A stretch of DNA of 64,000 nt. It comes from Rhodotorula mucilaginosa (lineage: Eukaryota; Basidiomycota; Microbotryomycetes; Sporidiobolales; Sporidiobolaceae). Position numbers and translations under genes: made by a program. Where the stretch lies: positions 2,164,821 through 2,228,820 of the forward strand of contig CP137864.1 in NCBI GenBank assembly GCA_034406715.1. Direction: 5' to 3'. Below the pieces are notes generated by a model. The model was given only the letters and a program-made list of their open reading frames with translations. It ran no database searches and was not told where the DNA came from. Of the stretch, positions 31,856 through 42,455 are shown piece by piece (position 1 is the stretch's first letter; every line of letters begins with the position of its first letter).

Positions 31856-34263
31856 ATGGGCATCGTCAGCTTGCTCGAAGTTTCGGCACATGCAGGTGCT
31901 GCGCGCAGCCTGGACAATGCCGACTTGCGCGCGACTCCGGTCGAAAGGAGGACTTGGGGATTCTGGACGTTCTCGTGTTTTTGGTTCGCGGCCGTGTCCT
32001 CCGTGTCCAAGTACGCCCCTTCCCTTGTGGTTCTCTGACCTTTTCCTGACCGTGGATACTGACCAATTTTGGGGTACGCGGTGACAGCTGGACCGGAGGC
32101 TCGACTTGGCTTGCGCTCGGAATTACTTTTTGGGAAGGCCTCGGATGCTCTACAGCCGGCTACTTTATCGTGAGCATGCCCACCTTATTACGGACATCGT
32201 CTTCTCCCCTGCTCCAACCGCATCAATAGGCAAACGCGTGCTGACTCTTCACGAGTGCGCGCCTATCGCAGATCTCGCTGTGGATGGTCGCCTGCGGTCG
32301 ACCCGGCGCACGCTACAACATCGGCTTCCCCGTCGTGTGCCGCAGCTCGTTCGGCATCTTTGGTGCCGGCTGGCCCGCGCTGAATCGCGCGATCATGGCG
32401 ACCGTGTGGCAGGGCGTGAATGCCGTCAGCGGAGGGCAGGCGCTCTACGTGATGCTGTATAGCATGTTCCCTTCGATCGGCAACATCAAGAACCACATGC
32501 CGGCGGGTTCGGCACTCACTTCGGTGCGTTCTGTGCCAGGACGACAGACCGTGTCCGAACCAGACTGAGCCGACAAATTGGCATCTTTTCTCGCAGGCCC
32601 AAATGATCTGCTTCTTCGTCTTTCTCGTCCTGAACGGCTTGATGCTCCTGCTCGATATTCCCAAGTGGAAGCGCCTCGTGTGGACCAAGCTGCTGGTCTT
32701 TTCCGTCTCGTCGGCGGGCATGCTCGCGCTCGCGGTTACCAAGGCGGGCGGCTCAGTCGGGTACGTTCGGCGCCCGCTTCTGAGCGTCATCCCGTCTCGT
32801 ATTGCTGACGCTGTTTACCCCGGCTGTCGCTCACAGACCCGTCGTCACGAGGAGCAGTACGATCCACGGCTCGACTCGCTCCTGGCTCCTCGTTCGGATG
32901 ATCCTCACGTCCGCCGCGTCGTGCTCAACTTTCGGTCCGTCCTCTTCTTACCGACTCGTTACGTCTCTCGTCTTACATTTGCCCCCCGCCGACAGCCTCG
33001 AACGCCAGCGACTGGCAGCGCAATGCCACCAAGCCGAACGACCCGATCCTGGGTGCGTTGACCACGACTTTTTCGGTCTCGTACCTCCCTGGGCGGGCCT
33101 TCTCACTGACCCGCGCAACCGTCTGCAGGCCAGTTGATCGGCTTCCCCTTGTCCAACTTTATCGTCCAAGTCATCGGCATGCTCGTCGCTTCGACCTCCG
33201 AGGTTGTCTACGGCGAAGTCGTCTGGAACCCGGTTATTTACCTCGAGCGACTCTTGGTCGACAACTTTGACGCGGCGCACCGAGCGGGCGCCTTCTTCAT
33301 CTCGGCTGGCTTTGTGTACAGCCTGCTCTTCTCTGTAAGTAATCGTGACCGCTGCTCCTGATGACTACCTCTCGCTGACCTATTTCTGTCTTCCCAGTGT
33401 CGGTTTCTTCCCGCTCTCCCGCCGTGGTGCCCGTCCTTTTCGACTGACCAGAATGCTCTCCACAGGCGTCTTTGAGAATGTGTACTGCTGCGGCAACGAC
33501 CTCGCATCGCTGTGTCCGCGTTTCATCTCGGTCAAGCGCGGCTTCTACATCTGCCTCGTCGGTTCCGCCGTCATCAACCCGTGGTACCTCCTCGGGTCGG
33601 CGTCCATCTTCATCACGGTCCTCTCTTCGTACCAGATCTTCCTCTTTTCCATCGCCGCCATCATCATGGTCGACTACTTTGCTGTCAGCAAAGGTCGGAT
33701 GATCTACGAGGACTTGTACACCACCAACAAGCTCGGCACTTACTGTGCGTGTTCCCGTTCTTTGGCTTGGTCCAAGGTGCTGACGCCGAATTTCGCATGC
33801 AGTCTATACCTACGGCTTCAACTGGCGCGCCTTTGTCGCCTACGCGATCGGTGTCGCTGTCAACTTTGCCGGGTGTACGTTTTCCACGTATTGACTCCTT
33901 CGGAACCCTTTCGGAACCGCGACACTGACCCTCACGCCACCAGTCTTGACCAATTTTGGCATCATCAAGAGCGAACCGCTCCGGCACTCGTACTACTTTG
34001 CGATCTTTACCACGACGTTCGCAGCCGGGATCGTGTACTACCTCCTCGCGACCCTTTTCCCTCAAGCCAACTTGACCGACAAGTGGTCCGAGCCGAAGGG
34101 CGTCTGGGACCCGCTCGAGGACAAGACCGGGTTTGTGGGCAGCAGCATCTCGAGCGGAGCAGGCCATCATGTGGACGACTCTTTGGAGGACAAGGACAGC
34201 AAGTTGGACGAGGGGGCAGCCGTCTCGACCGATGTGTTGCCAGCGGTCGAGTTGCGCGACTAG
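31856..34263 (+). CDS. NCS1-family nucleobase/cation symporter
   Basis: Exons: 31856-32010, 32088-32169, 32272-32523, 32597-32760, 32837-32934, 32996-33052, 33129-33334, 33398 (one base), 33466-33744, 33803-33874 and 33944-34263, about 561 residues with roughly 12 hydrophobic spans. Family marks: LRATPVERRTWGFW before the first helix, NWTGGSTWLALGITFWEGLG, RPGARYNIGFPVVCRSSFG, CCGNDLASLCPRFISVKRG and YGFNWRAFVAY. NCS1 carriers move uracil, allantoin, cytosine, thiamine or related compounds with H+ or Na+; the substrate cannot be told here. To keep frame between 33334 and 33466, either a single-base exon (T at 33398, between two normal introns of 63 and 67 nt) or a weak alternative donor after 33344 is required. 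The start is uncertain. Confidence 0.82.
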
Positions 34264-35008
34264 GTCCGCGGGTGTTCCGGGCTCTTCCCAGGTGTTATGT
34301 TATACGTTGTTTATCCTCTTTGCAGGGCTTTCCTCTCGAAAGCTGCGCCAGGGTTCTTTCACGTGTCAAAAGGACGAGCCGACCTCCAAGTCGGCTCTTC
34401 TGAGGCTCTCCAAGCTCTGGCCGCTGCTTTCTGCGAACCCACTCTGACCTGCAGAAGGTGCCGTCACTGCTTACTCATGTGTGAGTATGCGCGTCACTCT
34501 AGATACCCCAAGCATGAAGCGGAGAGTGCCGACGGCTGTCGGTAAGAAAGGCTGGCTGCGGAATCTGGGGTTTTGAGTGTGCGATGACGCGCGCGCGAAC
34601 GGTTGCTGTCCGCTTCCGCGGACCAGAGAAGCTTGTGTTTCCTTGTTTTTCTTCCACGGCTCGCTTGTCTCCCTTCTCTCTCCCCCCTTCACCTTACACG
34701 ACTTTGAAGCCCTTTCGAGGTAAGCCAGCCACAGCCCAGCTGTTTCCTGACTTGGGCATCCACAGCTGACTCTCTTCTCTCGTCGTTCGTCTGGCTCTCT
34801 CTCTCTCGACTGTCCTCGTGACTCTCGCCACTATCCAGCTCGTGAGTCATTACAATCTCTCGTCTGCATAGCCGCACCACGCCAACAATCCACTAATCGA
34901 TGGACATCGCCTGAACTCGCCGCTCCCGCTATAGCCTTCTTAGCCTCTCCGCCCAGACAATCTCAAAAGACACTCGAACCTCTTCCCAAACCCGCTACTG
35001 TTTACACA
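34264..35008. other. intergenic, no gene recognised
   Basis: A 745-base gap with CT-rich leader sequence before 35009. No tRNA or long frame was identified. Confidence 0.5.
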
Positions 35009-35391
35009 ATGGGTGTCGTCTGCAGTGCTGTGAGTCATCTTGAGCTCGACTTGGGCGGTAATAGCCATAACGTGACCCTCGAAGGCTGACTGCCGCCCCG
35101 TGACTTGAACGATTCCTTTCCTCCGCGACAGCTCGCCAACATGGTCTCTGCCATCGGCCGCGGCATCATGGCCGTCTTCAGCGGCATCGCCTCCATCCTG
35201 AACGCCATCGTCTCGGTATGTTCGCCTGGTTGCCTCCGGTCAATTCCGCTCGGAAAACTGACTTGTGCCCGTTCCTTCGTTCGTTTGCCACACAGGCGAT
35301 CGTCAGCGTGTTTACCACCTTCTTCCACTGCCTCGGTGACGTTCTCTGCTGCCGATGCGGAGGAAGGGGGCGGCGAGGCGGAAAAGTCTAG
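35009..35391 (+). CDS. 66-residue hydrophobic mini-protein with putative N-myristoylation site
   Basis: Three exons (35009-35029, 35132-35215, 35296-35391) give 66 residues. It starts MGVVCSA, with Gly at position 2 and Cys at position 5, a typical pattern for N-myristoylation plus palmitoylation. A hydrophobic middle follows (IGRGIMAVFSGIASILNAIV and VSVFTTFFHCLGDVLCC), then a basic Gly/Arg tail (CGGRGRRGGKV). All introns have strong sites (GTGAGT, GTATGT, CACAG). Small proteins of this build are common in fungi, but I know of no assigned function. The lipid modification is an inference from the first residues. Confidence 0.7.
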
Positions 35392-35702
35392 AAAGCTCCG
35401 GCCTGCCTATGGCTCTCTCGATTGTACCTAGTTCCACCCCACCCGCTTCTTAATCCTTTGCGCCACTTGTACATAACCCACTATTCCCCTCACCCATCAC
35501 GCACTCTTTCCGCGTTCACTTATTATTTACCCCCCTCTTCGCGTGATGCTCGCCCCTCTTAGCCCTTCTCAGCTTTCGGGTTCTTCCGCGTTCCTCGCAT
35601 CTATATACACGCCATCATTTAATCGATCCAGACTCGACACTGTGCTCCGGTAGCTTGGGAGAAAGAGTGAGACAAGAAAAGAGCATTCCCCGTGTATCCC
35701 TT
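35392..35702. other. convergent 3' intergenic region
   Basis: A 311-base gap between stop codons of the mini-protein (+) and the Rab escort protein (-). Nothing recognisable. Confidence 0.5.
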
Positions 35703-37896
35703 CTACTCGTCGTCGACTCGCTCCTCCTTTGCAAAGAACTGGACGCCCTCCTTCCTCCCTTCCTCTCCGACAATCTTCCAGAACATGGCTTCGGCGCTCG
35801 GTACCACCTCGTCCAGCGTCTCGATCAGGCTCGAAGACTGCGAGGTGCATGCGAGCGGAGGAGTGACGAGGAGGTTGAGCGGGAGTTCAGGGGACGACCG
35901 CGAGGTGCTGCTCGAGGTTGGAACATCCGGCTGGGGAGACCAATAGGCGACACTGTAGACTGGAGGCGCTCTTGTGGCGGTCGTACTCGTGTCGGTGGAC
36001 GGAACCGGGAGAGCGAGGAGCGCCTCGAGGTACGGCTCGAGGAGGGATCGAGCATCGCGCAGTTCCGTCCTTGTCCTAGCCGAGTCGAGGAGAAAACCAG
36101 TGAGGTAGAGGACATCTGTGGGTGCGGAAAGAGCTCAGACGATCAGCTTCCGGCCGTCATTCTGGCGGGAGCGGGAACCAGATGTGTGTAACGAGCCGAG
36201 TCACTCACAGTAGCCCTCTGGACAACTCATGGTCCCCTTGCCGGTCTGAAGCGCCGTCACGCTCGCCACATTTGGATGACATGTCCCCGGTGGGAACACA
36301 AAGAGGTGCGAGTCCGGCTCGTCGGCGTCGGTGGGTGTGGATGAGGACTCGTCATCGTCATGGTTGAGGCTGGCGCTCGCACGCGGTGGGAACGGGATCG
36401 GGTCCGGCAGGATCGCGATCAGGTGAGCGGTCTCGCTTTTGGATGATTTTGGTAGCGCCGCCGCCGGCGGAGTGGGCTGGGAAGGGAAGAGAGTCGAGAA
36501 GAGGTGAGGAGACGAGACGACCCAATCGCCCGTAAAGACGGTCGGCTTCGCGTCTCCTTCTTCCAACCGGACGGGGATTCCGAGCGGTCGTGTTGTTGTT
36601 GCCGTCGCGGGTCCTTCTTCTTCTTCCACCCGAGTGGTTTCGAGCGAGGTCGCACCGACGCGGGCGGGCGGAGGCGGCAGCGTCTCGGGGGTCGAGAAGG
36701 GAGGTTGGGACGGCGGGACGGACGGTCCGACTTCGGGTTCGAGTTCGAGCGGCAGGATCGGTCGTCCGAGAATTTGGCCGCCACCCCAAACGGCGCATAT
36801 CCTGTCCGACGACGGTGGTGGCAAAGCTTGATCAGTAGAAGTTCTTGTTCCCGGGAGGGAGTTTCCCGGGCCCCATCGTTTCGGACTTTCGAAGTAGAGC
36901 TTACTCACCGAGAAAACCCGCCGACGAGGTCGCCTGCGCCGCCGTAGTGACCTACGAGGTAGGGCGATGGTCCGTATCGCCCGACGGCGTGGATGATGCT
37001 CCGTATCCGCTCCAAGGCCGGAAGAGCTGGATCTGATCGTGGCGGGCTGTCAGCTGCAAGGAAAACGTCTATTGGAGAGACGAGTGGCTGAGCGACTGAC
37101 CTGATGGGGAAGTGCAAAGTGCGAGAGCGTACGCGAGCGAGTCGGCGATCGTTCCCGAGAGCGAGAATCCCTTTTGGAGGTAGTCGATAAAACCAATGCC
37201 TGGCTCTGTTGCGTAGGAGCATCGAGGGGTCAGAGGTTGTCTAGGTGCTGAAGGGCGAGAGCGAAAGGGACTTGCCGGCCTGCAGGACTGGATCGTGCCC
37301 GAAGGGGTCTTGGCCGGCGGCGAACAGGAGCAGCTTTGTCAACCTGCGCTTCTCGACGAGCGACAATGTCTGGTCGGTAAAGACGTCCGACTTGCTCGCC
37401 GGCACTCGCTTGACTCTGCCCGATCGTCTCGATTCCGGTTCCGGTGAGGAAGCAGCATCGGATTGAAAGAGTCCGACTCCACCTACGAGTCCGAACTGGA
37501 GGTAGCTCGCGACGCGGCTCCTGACGAGGAGGTCGAGTCCGGGCCCCTGGGCGCGCAAGAGCATCGGTTCGAGCGAGAGTGCGAAGCGCTGCGCGATGCG
37601 GGCGAGCGAGTCGGGCAGCAGTTCGGACGAGGTCGAGGCGCGTCGATGCTGGAGCGCCCAGTCGTGCAGTTCGGAGAGGGAGAGCGAGGCATGCTCTGTG
37701 CCGTAGTAAGGAGCTGAATCGAGTTGCAGGACCGAGTAGCCCGCCTTGGCGAGCGCGCTGGTCCGACGTCAGAAGGTCAGTTAGGTCAGCGGGGAGAGAG
37801 GTCGAGAGAGAGACGGACGGACGCTGCCAAGATGGACTCTTGCAAGCCGGTTCCTGCTACGAGCACGTTGAAGTGAGTCGGTTCGCCCGGGTCCAT
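35703..37896 (-). CDS. MRS6: Rab escort protein (Rab geranylgeranyltransferase component A)
   Basis: Six exons on the minus strand (37896-37823, 37757-37276, 37205-37101, 37032-36909, 36801-36209, 36115-35703) give 596 residues. GDI/REP marks: FNVLVAGTGLQESILAAALA at residues 9-28, LDSAPYYGTEHASL, then GIGFIDYLQKGFSLSGTIAD and GRYGPSPYLVGHYGGAGDLV. The GG-FSRICAVWGGGQILG segment is the conserved Rab-binding and FAD-fold-like region. A long acidic/Pro-rich insert near residues 280-420 and the VLYLTGFLLDSAR C-terminal part favour REP over the shorter RabGDI. REP presents new Rab proteins, such as the CAC-ending Rab18-like GTPase here, to the prenyltransferase. The intron after exon 2 begins with GC (GCAAGT). 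It starts 104 bases from the divergent VPS55. Confidence 0.85.
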
Positions 37897-38000
37897 CTCC
37901 AAGTCTAAGCGCTAGAGTTAGAGTGCTGCAGCGAGAGCAGAGTGATGACATGTTCGCCCTCGGGTTCCCCACTCGCCCTTCACTTCCACCACAGCAAGCC

Positions 38001-38586
38001 ATGGCAGACTCGCGCGCAGGTCTCAAGAGTAAGTCTCGGTACGCATTGCAGGCGAGTGAGTCGCTCTGGTCCGCTGACCCTTGGCCCCGCTGGACAGCCA
38101 TCATCTTCCTCTCGTTTGTGCTCTCGCTCTCGTTCCTCTTGATCATCCTCGCGTGCGCGCTCTGGTCAAATTGGTACCCCCTCTTGACCGGTCAGTCACC
38201 GCTGCTCTTTCAGTCCGACCCCGCAAAATGCTGACCCCCTGTGACTGCAGCCCTCCTGTTCGCGTTTGCGCCGCTCCCCAACTGGCTCTGCGGACGCTGC
38301 TCGGGCGCCGACGACTTTAGCGCCGACTACTCGTCCGGCCCCGTCGACTTCGGTCACTTCCTCACCTCGTGCTTCCTCGTCAGCGGCGTCGCCTTGCCCT
38401 ACGTCCTCGCCCACGCCGAGGTCATCCACCCCGCCGCAGGCTGGATGAGCGCACTCGGAGGTCTCGTCGGCTATGCCACAGGTTAGTCACGCACTCTCTT
38501 TCGGGTGGCGCAGAAACTAACCCCTGCGCGCTTGGGCAGTCATCACCTATTCGCACTTTTTCGCGATACGGATCGACGAATTCTGA
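38001..38586 (+). CDS. VPS55: Vps55/OB-RGRP family late endosome sorting protein
   Basis: Four exons (38001-38028, 38098-38190, 38251-38481, 38540-38586) give 132 residues with four hydrophobic spans. Family marks are FLSFVLSLSFLLIILACALW, NWYPLLTALLFAFAPLPNW, the C-x2-C pair in LCGRCSGAD, SSGPVDFGHFLTSCF and VALPYVLAHAEVI, ending VITYSHFFAI. Vps55 works with Vps68 in sorting at the late endosome. Size and topology are normal for the family. The first intron follows only nine codons and splits a Thr codon, which matches the family's TIIFLS start of the first helix. Confidence 0.93.
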
Positions 38587-38761
38587 GAGACCCCGGACCA
38601 CGAGAATGCAGGAGACGAGTCTTTCTTCCTGCATTGTACAAGACTATACCATCACCTCGTTCTTGCAATCGGGAGACGAGGCTCACGGCACGCTCTCAAA
38701 AGGGGGTCTTCCCCGCCCAGGGAGGGAAGGCATTCTTGGCTACGTAACCTCTGGCAGACTA

Positions 38762-41700
38762 CTACCGCGACACCGTCCCCGCTCTGCCATCGACCTTTGG
38801 CGGCGACTGGCCCACGGAAGCGGCCTGGTTCAGAATCGACCCCAATCCCGGAAGTTCGCGCTGCAGTACATTCCCCCGAAAAACAAAAAAGGATTCGGCT
38901 CAGCTCCACGCGTCCATTCCGGAAGATGAGGAGTGGGTTGGACTCACGACTCCGCGACCGATCTGGGGGTACAGGGCCGACAGCTCGAGGAAATGGGTCG
39001 TCGCGGCGGACCAGACAACCAAGTCGGCGGTCGGGTCCCACAGCGCTTGTTGACGCCACGCGTTGCGGATCTGAGAGATCGAAGGGTCGTACGGCAGGAT
39101 GCGGTCTTTGGAAAAGGCGAGAGAGATGAGTCCACTGTGCCCTCGCCTCTCTCTCTCTTGCAGTTCCGTTCACCCAGACGAGAGAGAGAGACTCACCTTT
39201 CCGACTCGTGCGACTCTTGCCGAGCGCCGTGATGACCGCCATCGTGTCGTCGCACACGCTCAACAAATCAAACTTGGTCAACCTGACGCCGCTGAAACTT
39301 CGCACGGCCGAGCGGAGCAACCCGCCGTGCGCGTCGAGGAGGAACTGCCGGAGCGCGTCCCAGTGCGAGTGGAGAGCGCGGTCGATCAGGAGCGTCTCGA
39401 GCGCGGTCGGGTGGACGGGAGGCGGCAGGTCGGGTAGGATCGTGATGGTCGCTTCCTGCGGGGCAGCGTTTGCTCGAGAGAAACTTAGCGCGTCCATTCG
39501 CCGCCGAGAGCGCTTTTTTTTTTTTCAGACGAAAAAAGAAACCCACCTTGCCCTCGGTCAGTTCCGGATAGCGGACACACAGCTGCAGGTAGGTCTGTAC
39601 GGCGTGGTGCCACAACGACTGGTCGTCGTACGTCGAGAAGCCGCACGTGTCGACCAACGCAATCACCGGTCCGAGCGTGAACGTCTGCAGGCGGTCAAAG
39701 ACTGTCCGCGTCCGGGTCCGAATGTGCCGAGTCAGCCCTCGTTGCGCGGTGGTCGATTCAAGAGACCGGACTACGCACCGTGACCGAAGCGTTGCATGCA
39801 ATCGGCGTCGCGGAGGAGGATGACGCGGCACAGCTCGGCGCCGCGGGCGTGAAAATCGAGCGGCGAGAGTGACGAGTAGATGCGCATGTCTTTTGACGAC
39901 GACAAGAAAAGGCTGGATCAATACCGCGGTCTTCTATGAGCCTCTCCATAGTAGGACAAACTCACGTTCCGGATCAATCTTTTTCGACTGCTGCTGGTCG
40001 CCGCCCTCTTTCCGCTGGGCCTCTTGCCGAGCCGGATTCGACGACAACCACGCTTGCAAGACGTCGGCTTGCAGGGTCGGGATGACGAGCGTCCCCGTCC
40101 AGACGGACGCTTCGCGAGGGGCCGAAGTCACGTGCGGGTCGAGCGGGCGCGAGAGGGCGTCGTCGAGGCGCTGCCGTCCGGGAAAAGACGGGTCAGCGAC
40201 GAGGCGGAGCGAGAGAGTCACACGGAGGGGAACTTGCCTTGATGTCCGAATTTGCTTCGGCATACGCTTCGCCATATCGATTGGTAATGTTTCGGATGAC
40301 CTGCGGCGGGTAGGGTCGGTCAGCCGGCGAGGTTGATGGCCCCGGAAGAGAGGGAAAGCTCACCGATCCAGCGACTGCGCCATCGTGCACATGTGAATGT
40401 AGTTCTCGCACCGCGTGTGCCTGTGTGTGTCTACGGGGTTCAGCTTCGAAATCTTCCGGATCACGGCGAGGCAAACGCCTACCATGCTGCCTTCGCCTCG
40501 TCCGAGTGCGCCCATCTCTTCCCACATGCGGACCACCTCGTTGGGTCCCTTTTCGGACTCTGTACCGTTCCCATTCGCGGCGCGCTCGCTCCACCTCTTT
40601 CGTGCCTCCCGCAAGAGCCTCAAACCGAGATCGGCGCCTTGCTTCGAGGACGAGGCCGTCGTCGCCGCCGCCGAAGCCGAAGAGAAAAGAGGTTCGTCGA
40701 TCGCGAGAAAGTCTTCCATTCGACGGCGGTGAGACAAGGCGACGGGCGGAAGAACTGACGATTCGGAAGAGGAGGAGGACGAGGACGAAACTTCGGACAA
40801 GGCGGTGAAGAGCGTCGAGAAGGACCAGCGTTGGTCGTCGAGCCAGGTGAACAAGGTGTCGAGCTGCTCGGATCTGGCTTCGAGCGCCCCTTCGGTGTCG
40901 TCCCGACTTTCGGCACTGGAACCGACCGATTGTCGCACACGAGGAGGCGGAGGCGCCGACCTCGCCCTCTTTCGCTTCGGAACGCCGCTGATGGTCGAGT
41001 CGCCGTCGCGCATCGACACTTCATTCGCGAGACCAGACGGTCCCGCCGCCGGACTTGAAGCCGAGTAGTTTGTCCGCGGTGTGGCGGGCGAAGCGTGCGG
41101 TGCGGGAGGGAGAGGCGGCGTCGGCAGATCGGGCAGCAAGACGGTCGGCGGAGAGTTGGCCGGAGGGTACAAGACGCGGTGCGGTGCTTCGTAGCCGTTA
41201 CTTTGAGTGGAGGTGGACGAGGCGGTCGAGACTTGACGGTGTGGCGCCGGAGGACGCGGTCGAGAGTGACGAGGAGACGCCGCCGCTGCCGAGTTGCCGA
41301 ATGAGAGGGCCAGCTGTTGCTGGTGCTGGACTTGCTGCTGGTACGACTGGGGTGGACGCGGTGCGACGGCGGCAGCGTAGGGTACCGAGAACGGCGAAGT
41401 CGGCACGGATCCGAACGAGCCGAACGCCGCCCAGTCGATGCCGTCGATGTTTCCATTCGGCTGGTAGCCCGGCACGGTCAACCCGTTCGATACAGAGCTC
41501 TGTTGTTGTTGCTGCTGTTGTTGCTGTTCGAGAGCGAGTTGCTGCAGTTGGGCGGCGGACGACAACAGGTTCAATTGCGCGTGCGGACCGGGCGGACGCA
41601 ATACACGCTGGGCTCGTTCCGGCGGGAGCTGATACGGATGGAAGCGGGCTTGAGAGACGGGAGGGAACGCATGCGGCTGTAACGGGATGACTGTCGAGGC

Positions 41701-41934
41701 CGGAGTTCCATTGCCCGAAGACGAGGTCGTCGTCGTCGATGTCGAGTTCGAGGTGGCTGGGAGGGCGGAATGCGACGGAGGTGAAGCGAACGAGAGCTGC
41801 TGCTCGAGCCAAGACAGCTCGTCTTGCGAAAAGGCAGACAGCTGAGCCGCGCCTGCCTCGCCCTGGTTCTGTCCGTGTCCGCTGAGCAAAGCGTCGAGAT
41901 GCGCGGCAGCAAACAGTGGATCGAGGCCGTTCAT
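38762..41934 (-). CDS. large protein of unknown family with poly-Q region
   Basis: Nine exons on the minus strand (41934-40483, 40420-40364, 40300-40238, 40170-39966, 39889-39779, 39701-39547, 39455-39197, 39105-38948, 38860-38762) give 852 residues. All junctions are in phase; the fourth exon is entered from a GC-AG intron (GCAAGT at 40237). Residues 1-480 are disordered: poly-Gln (nine Gln at 41501-41527), Pro/Ser stretches, and a basic KRKRAR-like patch. Residues 485-850 look ordered and helical, with many aromatic residues (NITNRYGEAYAEANSDIK, LVDTCGFSTYDDQSLW, AVQTYLQLCVRYPEL, HFLELSALYPQIGRG). The build recalls a transcription regulator, but I see no DNA-binding motif and do not recognise the family. 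The start at 41934 is the first Met after a non-conserved leader. Confidence 0.6.
41501..41527 (-). repeat. poly-glutamine coding tract
   Basis: Mixed CAA/CAG codons on the minus strand encode nine consecutive Gln in the unrecognised 852-residue protein. Confidence 0.85.
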
Positions 41935-42455
41935 TCCCGCCTCTCGCTTCTTCTTGCGGGCGTGGATCCCTCGAACAGCCCTCTCTTTGGTGAGTCGTAC
42001 CCGCGTATACCCTGCGAGCGTGAACGAGCGCAGACAAACGAGTCGAAACGAGTGCAAAGTCCTGAAGGCGCAAGATTGCGTGCCGCGAGGTGGACAAAGT
42101 GGGGCTCCGCAACTTCTTCCGAGGTCGATGCGCGTGAAAAGAGCGCAAACTCTGACACAGAGTGTACGGAACCTATGCTTCCGGCTAGACTTCTCGCTGT
42201 GGACTGATTCTTCACAAAGTGGACCGATGCGCATCCTCGACAAGAGGTCCGCAACTTTCTGTGGCAAAAATCGCCGCTGTTGAAAGGCTTTCTCAGAAGC
42301 TTAAGAGGTATGACATACGGAGCCGGACTGGTGGAAATCCTCAGCCTTTTAACTATGTAGTGGCAGATGATGAAACCGTAACGCGAAGCCGCCCTCCCGA
42401 AAGCTGTTGCTCATTTTTTCGCAGCGAGCCTTTCTCACTCCAACGCTTCGGACAG
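41935..42455. other. bidirectional intergenic region
   Basis: A 521-base gap between the divergent unknown gene and xylulokinase. Both long frames extend into it without family-like sequence, so both leaders probably lie here. Confidence 0.5.

Noticed and set aside
32221-32250. Possible extra 8-nt exon GCAAACGC in the permease
   Set aside because: It does not keep the reading frame with the next exon. The nearby CTGAC serves as branch site of one 102-nt intron (32170-32271).
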